From NCBI GenBank assembly GCA_009859145.1, contig VRVR01000066.1:1-64000 (forward strand): DNA of 64,000 nt, written 5' to 3'. This stretch comes from Andalucia godoyi. Its lineage: Eukaryota; Discoba; Jakobea; Jakobida; Andaluciidae. Of the stretch, positions 59,307-64,000 are shown piece by piece (position 1 is the first letter of the stretch; each line of letters opens with the position of its first letter). The position numbers and the translations under genes are program-made. The notes beneath the pieces were generated by a model. The model was given only the letters and a program-made list of their open reading frames with translations. It ran no database searches and was not told the DNA's origin.

Positions 59307-61316
59307 TTATGGCGCAGGGAGTTGAGCGAACTGACGATCACTTACAGGTGCGCAAAACTCCTGAATGAGTACTGCCATCGCATTGTCCACACCGCTTCGC
59401 TCTTTCAATTCAAAAAGCGATGGAACCACGTCTCTGAGCTGCTGGAAAAACAAGCGAAGAGGCCCAAGACCCTTCAAAACAGCCGTATCAAGCGAGGCAT
59501 CCAGTAGATTACCGATGATGTCTCTTCGAATCTTAAACAGGTCGTCCTTCGTTCGCACGCGCATATGCGAGTCCTGTTGCAGATTCTTCTTATCAAGGAC
59601 AATGGCCATTGGCGGTAGCCATGAAAGCACGTCACCGAATGCAATGTACATGGTGGTCAGAATGGATTGTTGCAGGCAAATCTGCAGTCGCTCGCCATCA
59701 GATAGATCTGCCAACGACGTCACTACATCCAGCCAATCGGGTGAGAACGCAGAATGGTAGTGGAACTCGTCGTCACTCTTTTGCATGAATGATGCACCGC
59801 CCCAGTCGATCAAGCATACAGGAAACATAAATTCATGGAGAGGTTCCGTCAGAAGCACGATGTTCTGCGGACAAATGTCCATGTGGTAAATGCCCTTCTC
59901 GTGGCAATTCGTCACGATAGACGTCAGCTGCAGAAGGAGCTCGGTGCAATACTGAACCATACGGTCCGAAAAACAAGACGAAAGTGGTAAGGGACTTCCC
60001 ACAGGAGCGGTGCATAGAATGCCGCCACGCTCGGACTGCTCGGAGAGCACAAGAGACGGCACCCAATACTTGCGATCACCCCAGTCGATTGTAGAAAGTT
60101 CTACTAGTACGCTTTTCTCGACTTCCATATCTGCAAGTTTCGAAGTTGGGAAGCTCTTCACGACAACTGGCGTCGTTTGATCCACCACGCCTGTTGCAAC
60201 CTCGACTGCATCCGGCTCTCCCACATCATGTACAGGTCCACGCTGTAGCATTCCGGTTAACTCAACTTGATGTGCAATTCGTAGTGAAGAAACAATTGCA
60301 GACGATGTTGCAGAGACAACAGGGGGGGCTTCTCCGTCCCAAGCACACAAAGTATGAGAGTCAAACGACAACAACGTGCACAGTGCGTACAAACTCTCGG
60401 TGTTCAGAGCAACGCGGTCTGTTTGGAAAAGATCATAGTCCCACCCTTTGCGAGTCTGCAGAATGCGCAGATGCAGGAACACCATCGACGTGCGGTTGCA
60501 CGCAAATCCCCAGTACGAGCGTCGGCGTATCCCGCACTCTTCGACCATGTGTGCAAAGCGTTGGTACACTTGCCGAATAGCCTCCTCCAACTTCGCGTCC
60601 GCATGCTCGCCGCCAGATCCTTTAAGCTCTCCGACAACACAAGACTCAAAGTACGTAGGCAATCGTTTCGCAATTCGTCCTCGACAAAACAGCAAATCCA
60701 CACGCTGAATTAATCCGTACAGTGCGCTTCTCGAGAAGTCCACGAGGTGCACATCACCGTGTTTGGAAAGGAACCGAGTGAAAAACAGTCGAAACTGATC
60801 TTGCAGCGGTGGTTCGGGGCAGTTGAGAGGCAAACTTCCAATCGTGTCATTCCACATGGATCGAAAATCGTCCCAGTGCAAAGGAGTGGGAGCGGATGCG
60901 AAGAGATGCTGGAGGGAGACCTTCGAAGAATGCAATTTTGTGCCGAGACTGCGCGATGACGACCCTACCGCCAACAAATCCTGCGACAATTTGGAGAGGA
61001 AATACTTGATATTTGACACCTTCTCTGCAGCTTGGGACTTCTTCGCTTGTTCTTCCGACTTCTTTGCTTGTTCTTCGGACTTTTTTGCTTGTTCCTCCGC
61101 CTTCTTTGCTTGTTCTTCAGCAGCAAGTCTTCTTCGATGCTCTTCTTCTTTCTCTTGCCTCTCTCTCTCTTTCTCTTGGCGTTCCTTCTCAAGAGCCAGT
61201 AGATTCTCTTGACGTTCCTTCTCCTTCTCTTTCCGCTCTCTCTCATTTTCTTGGTTCAACTGCTCGATTTTCTGCAGCAGCTTCTGAACCACATCATCTG
61301 AATCGGACGAACTCAT
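59307..61316 (-). CDS. Coiled-coil/PD-(D/E)XK nuclease-like/protein kinase fusion
   Basis: The protein has 669 residues from the ATG at 61316 (MSSSDSDDVVQKLLQKIEQL). Residues 8-120 form a Glu/Lys/Arg-rich coiled coil with EEQAKKS repeats. A restriction-endonuclease-like region follows: VDLLFCRGRI at about 205 and ESCVVGELKGSGG at about 225, giving D...E-x-K; then QVYQRFAHM and WGFACNRTSMVFLHL. The C-terminal kinase-like domain has VVVKSFPTSKLAD, catalytic YHMDICPQNIVL at about 480 (H-x-D...N) and LIDWGGASF at about 504 in place of DFG. Nuclease-kinase fusions are known among Crinkler-type eukaryotic effectors and related mobile genes. The gene is intact, whereas both flanking copies are broken. 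It diverges from the HerA-like gene. No signal peptide is seen. Confidence 0.75.
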   Translation of the reverse strand: MSSSDSDDVVQKLLQKIEQLNQENERERKEKEKERQENLLALEKERQEKERERQEKEEEHRRRLAAEEQAKKAEEQAKKSEEQAKKSEEQAKKSQAAEKVSNIKYFLSKLSQDLLAVGSSSRSLGTKLHSSKVSLQHLFASAPTPLHWDDFRSMWNDTIGSLPLNCPEPPLQDQFRLFFTRFLSKHGDVHLVDFSRSALYGLIQRVDLLFCRGRIAKRLPTYFESCVVGELKGSGGEHADAKLEEAIRQVYQRFAHMVEECGIRRRSYWGFACNRTSMVFLHLRILQTRKGWDYDLFQTDRVALNTESLYALCTLLSFDSHTLCAWDGEAPPVVSATSSAIVSSLRIAHQVELTGMLQRGPVHDVGEPDAVEVATGVVDQTTPVVVKSFPTSKLADMEVEKSVLVELSTIDWGDRKYWVPSLVLSEQSERGGILCTAPVGSPLPLSSCFSDRMVQYCTELLLQLTSIVTNCHEKGIYHMDICPQNIVLLTEPLHEFMFPVCLIDWGGASFMQKSDDEFHYHSAFSPDWLDVVTSLADLSDGERLQICLQQSILTTMYIAFGDVLSWLPPMAIVLDKKNLQQDSHMRVRTKDDLFKIRRDIIGNLLDASLDTAVLKGLGPLRLFFQQLRDVVPSLFELKERSGVDNAMAVLIQEFCAPVSDRQFAQLPAP

Positions 61317-61677
61317 GATTGACCAGAGAAAACAAAATGATTTGAAACAAAGAAAAGAAGAAAAATGGATGAAGAGAGAGGGCGGAACAAACAAGAAACG
61401 GGCAAAAATGTGACAAATGCGGAGATTTTCCGACTACCCCGATAGGCATGAGTGCAGGAATTCTAGGACTCACCCTCGTATTTCCTTCTTGGTCGACATA
61501 TGTCCACCAGCCGCCTCTTGTTGAACGGTCGCTGTTCCGTCATTTCCTCATGAGACCGACGTGAATTTGACACGTGTATTTCTGCTCCTCGCCTTTCTGT
61601 GCTCGGTGTTGTATAAGGCATTTGTATTCCATTTTCATAAATCTCGTCTGCATCCTCTTTCTCTAGGTTTTCTTAAG
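61317..61677. promoter_or_regulatory. Bidirectional promoter region of the two-gene unit
   Basis: These 361 bases separate the two divergent ATGs. The left side has the C/T-rich leader of the nuclease-kinase gene (in reverse), the right side 'cctctttctctag' shortly before the ATPase ATG. An open frame from 61561 lacks an ATG and is not counted as coding. The function is inferred from position. Confidence 0.5.
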
Positions 61678-63477
61678 ATGGATTCCAGTATTTTACGCAA
61701 GGCCACTCTTTTCTTTCTACAAACAGGCGAGTGGGAGCAGCTTTTGCAAGAGAAGCCTTCCGGCAAGGTTTTGGGAGCGGAGGTTGGTGGCATTTGGAAA
61801 CAAATTACACAATCACAGACCGAATTTGGCTCGCTTAAGTTCAAGGACATCAAGCCGTATTGGGAGACGGAAAAACTGGTTGTTGCACAAGGTCACCATA
61901 TGTGCTTTGATGTGCGAAAGTTGCAGACATTCAACAATGTCAACGTACCTTCTGTTTCCACTGACGGTTTGATGGCATTCGCATCCTCCTCTGCATCTTC
62001 TGTTTCTGTTCCTGAAAATGATACTGCGATCGCCCTTGCAGCACAGGTTGAATGTTTGAAGATCACTTCGATTGAACCCAAAAAGGACCGTGAAAACACC
62101 AACGCAGTCGCAAGAGCACAAGCGCTGTCTCATTTTTTCGATGATGGGAACAACTCATTCGATGAGGCAGCAAAAATGAAGCACGTTTTGAGCGAATCGG
62201 AGCATAACCTTTTACCATGTGGGCTTTTGGGTTGTGATCTATCCAAACATGCTGAATCATTGAATGAAATTGGAAATTAATCATCGCGAGCGTATTTGAA
62301 TACGCGAGACCCTTTCTGCATGGTGGTGCTAGGTGTTCAAGGCTCTGGAAAATCACATAGTGTGGCAAGCGTTATTGAAAGTTGCATGTTGGACGCTCCG
62401 CCGATTTCACGCACTGCGGATTCTCATCGATGCAGCACGCTCGTTTTTCACTATGACCAAGACCCAGAATATCTTCCAGAGGCTCTTACGCTCATTCGTT
62501 CGAATGATGCTCTACCGAAAGAGTTCGAGTGGCCGACAGTTCCGCAAGCCATTGTACTGGTCTCTCCATCTTTTTACCGTCAGCGCATCGATTTTTACAC
62601 GAAGCGAGGTTATACTACTGCGAATTGTCGAATTGTTCCATTGTTGTTCAAATGGAATTCTCTTTCAGCTGTCGAGTTAAAGTCGCTCATGCAAGTTCGC
62701 GAAGGAGACGATATGCCTCTCTATATGACTGTCTTGCTTGAAAAGCTTCGGACAACCCAACGCGAATGCAAGCAAGAGTCGTTTAATGTTTTCAAAAAGG
62801 CACTGTTAAGCAGTGACAGTAATTTCCAAGCTCAGCAGACTGCACCTCTATTGCAAAGACTAGGTCTTCTCGAATCTCTTCTTGAAGAATCTCCACGCAA
62901 TAAGAATCTTGCCGTGAAGGAACTTGATATCGAGGAATTATGGAAGCCTGGATCCAAACTTGCATCACCTCTCGTTGTCGTTGATATGACAGACCCGATG
63001 CTATCAGGCGCAGAAGCAAATGGAATTTTTCATGTTCTTCTGGGAAAGTTCCTTCGCATGGCATCCAGTGCTCAGCATCCCAACAAGTTAGTGGTGTTGG
63101 ATGAAGCCCACAAGTATCTGCAAGCAGGAGATGCGCTCACAGGCACCCTTCTCTCAACTGTTCGTCAGATGCGCCATCACGGAGTTCGTATTGCCATTTC
63201 GACCCAATCTCCTCGAACACTGCCTCCCGAATTCCTCGAACTCGTCTCTGTGGCTCTCATCCACAAATTTCATTCTCGAGATTGGTTTACGCACTTGGCA
63301 TCCAAGCTTCCATTGTCGGAAGACTCTTTTGCAACCATCCTTGCATTGAACACCGGAGAAGCGCTGGTCTTTTCTGCGACCGGATGGCAAGATTGTACTA
63401 CCACCTCGTTCATTAAGAAAATGCGCATCCGCCGGAGACTGACTGCAGATGGCGGACGTTCCAAACTGGCGATCTGA
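61678..63477 (+). CDS. HerA/FtsK-like P-loop ATPase, interrupted by one in-frame TAA
   Basis: The ATG at 61678 (MDSSILRKATLFFLQTGEW) opens a ~200-residue N-terminal part ending at TAA 62278-62280. The same frame then continues, with no ATG before the essential YLNTRDPFC, into an ATPase: Walker A VLGVQGSGKSHSVAS at about 62330, Walker B KLVVLDEAHKYL near 63088, then TVRQMRHHGVRIAISTQSPRTL, the HerA-type sensor and arginine region. Members of this family occur widely in fungi and protists, and HerA proteins pump or translocate DNA with nucleases. Explanations for the TAA are a mutation, read-through, or a ~60-base intron (62231-62290) that would restore the frame as CGLLAYLNT. It is divergent from the nuclease-kinase gene, so a joint role is inferred. 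Confidence 0.75.
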
Positions 63478-63671
63478 TTCTCTTGTCTGCCCTCCAGGTT
63501 TCCGTCGTTTCCACCTTTGTACTTTGCAGGTTTGAAACAGATCAACAGATTGAGAGTCTGTAAAAGTGGTATTTCCCGCCCATTTCCTCCTGTGGATTGG
63601 CGGAAAGGCTATGCACAATCTCCTTTCGTCTCTTTCCGTTGCCTATTTGTCACTCAAAAGAAAAATTTCCC

Positions 63672-63687
63672 TAGTCCCATCCGAACT
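63672..63687 (+). repeat. 16-bp direct repeat, right boundary of the inserted unit
   Basis: TAGTCCCATCCGAACT is identical to 59251-59266. It belongs to the 3'-most codons of the right-hand relic, after which similarity to the nuclease-kinase gene stops abruptly. Confidence 0.85.
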
Positions 63688-64000
63688 TGGAATCGAAAAC
63701 GCGCAAGCTCAGGAAAACAATGCAATTCCGGTTGCACGCAAAGCCCCAACACATGCGGCGAGAAATGCCTGACTCCTGAACAATGAGCGCAAATCGCTGG
63801 TACACTTGCTGGATAGCCTCGAAGAGCTTTTACTTTGGCGCGCCGTCGAAACGATCGGATCCCTTGAGTTCTCCGGCAATGCTCGCTCCAGAATACATGG
63901 GATGCCGCAGAGCAAGTCGACCAATGCAAAGCAGAAGGTCCACCCTTTGGTCTTGTCTGTAAAGGGCACTCCGCGAAAAATCCACCAGATGCATGTCGCC
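63672..64000 (-). pseudogene. Decayed nuclease-kinase paralogue, 5' part, leaving the window
   Basis: Reading from the right edge leftwards, the minus strand gives GDMHLVDFSRSALYR, QRVDLLLCIGRLALR, GASIAGELKGSD, then AIQQVYQRFALIVQESG, CWGFACNRNCIVFLSLR and KFGWD. This is collinear with residues about 190-320 of the intact gene at 59307-61316 and keeps the nuclease D...E-x-K motif. A TAA interrupts it after GAPK near 63828-63830. Similarity ends at GWD at the 16-base repeat, and continues in the relic at 58745-59266. The N-terminal coiled coil would lie outside the window. Confidence 0.85.

Larger units (their letters stand above)
59267..63671. mobile_element. Putative two-gene mobile unit (nuclease-kinase plus HerA-like ATPase)
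   Basis: This 4405-base segment interrupts a paralogue of its own nuclease-kinase gene: the 3' half of the paralogue lies directly left and the 5' half directly right, both on the minus strand. A 16-base direct repeat borders it on each side. Inside are two divergent genes around a 361-base promoter region. The minus-strand gene ends 40 bases from the left end and the plus-strand gene about 194 bases from the right end. No terminal inverted repeats were seen on comparing the first and last ~30 bases. No integrase-type protein is present, unless the nuclease or the ATPase does that job. Movement is inferred from the layout. Confidence 0.65.

Noticed and set aside
56495-63477. UAA reassigned to glutamine throughout the genome
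   Set aside because: The in-frame TAA codons in the lipase and ATPase genes suggested recoding. But the 2042-, 1326-, 1240- and 1109-residue proteins contain no internal TAA while using CAA and CAG many times, and several genes end naturally in TAA.
59267-63671. Terminal inverted repeats on the inserted unit
   Set aside because: The first and last ~30 bases inside the 16-bp repeats were compared in both orientations and show no convincing match.
1-64000. Giant virus or endogenous giant-virus segment
   Set aside because: Topoisomerase II, the SF2 helicase and intron-poor genes would allow it. However, no capsid, packaging ATPase of viral type, viral polymerase or viral transcription factor is visible. 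Secreted GPI-type proteins, the LRR receptor and long non-coding stretches fit a cellular eukaryote better. It is not fully excluded.
1-64000. CRISPR array, rRNA, tRNA or bacterial operon features
   Set aside because: No regularly spaced direct-repeat array with spacers was seen, no rRNA sequence was recognised, and no cloverleaf could be identified by eye. A covariance-model search would be needed to exclude tRNAs.

Overview
The window looks like nuclear DNA of a unicellular, intron-poor eukaryote (an alga or other protist); the lineage cannot be fixed from the sequence. Long uninterrupted ORFs at roughly 44-45% G+C (my estimate) are separated by gene-poor stretches of up to 4 kb. There are no Shine-Dalgarno sites or operons. 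Eukaryotic hallmarks are a full-length type IIA topoisomerase, Ser/Thr kinases (one IRE1-like, one with a long kinesin-light-chain-type TPR array), a plant-type leucine-rich-repeat receptor, secreted proteins with GPI-type tails, and a BED/hAT transposase relative. Most start codons follow a long sense-strand C/T tract. A giant virus or an integrated one was considered, but no capsid, packaging or replication core genes were seen.

Layout. 1-7.5 kb: an unreported partial gene running off the left edge, a PD-(D/E)XK-type nuclease candidate, a small membrane protein and a relic-rich stretch. 7.5-17.2 kb: a divergent pair, the IRE1-like kinase-RNase (minus) and a 2042-aa kinase-TPR protein (plus). 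17.4-25.7 kb: two paralogous basic AT-hook-like proteins, a protein with a second copy at 29.7 kb, an SF2 helicase and an unrecognised protein. 25.7-34.7 kb: mostly non-coding, with a degenerate ~1.5-kb tandem duplication that carries a ~130-bp segment in opposite orientations. 34.7-41.8 kb: the hAT-derived gene and more copies of the same 19-bp motif. 41.9-54.7 kb: LRR receptor, topoisomerase II with a head-to-head partner, two GPI-type surface proteins and an unrecognised protein. 54.7-58.5 kb: paired short inverted repeats and a membrane lipase gene broken by one in-frame TAA.

58.7-64 kb is the most striking region. A 4.4-kb unit (59267-63671) holds two divergent genes: a coiled-coil/nuclease/kinase protein and a HerA/FtsK-like ATPase. 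It is bounded by a 16-bp direct repeat and sits inside, and in frame with, a decayed paralogue of its own nuclease-kinase gene. The two halves of that paralogue lie on either side. This reads as a two-gene mobile unit that inserted into a relative of itself. All functional calls rest on motif reading alone.
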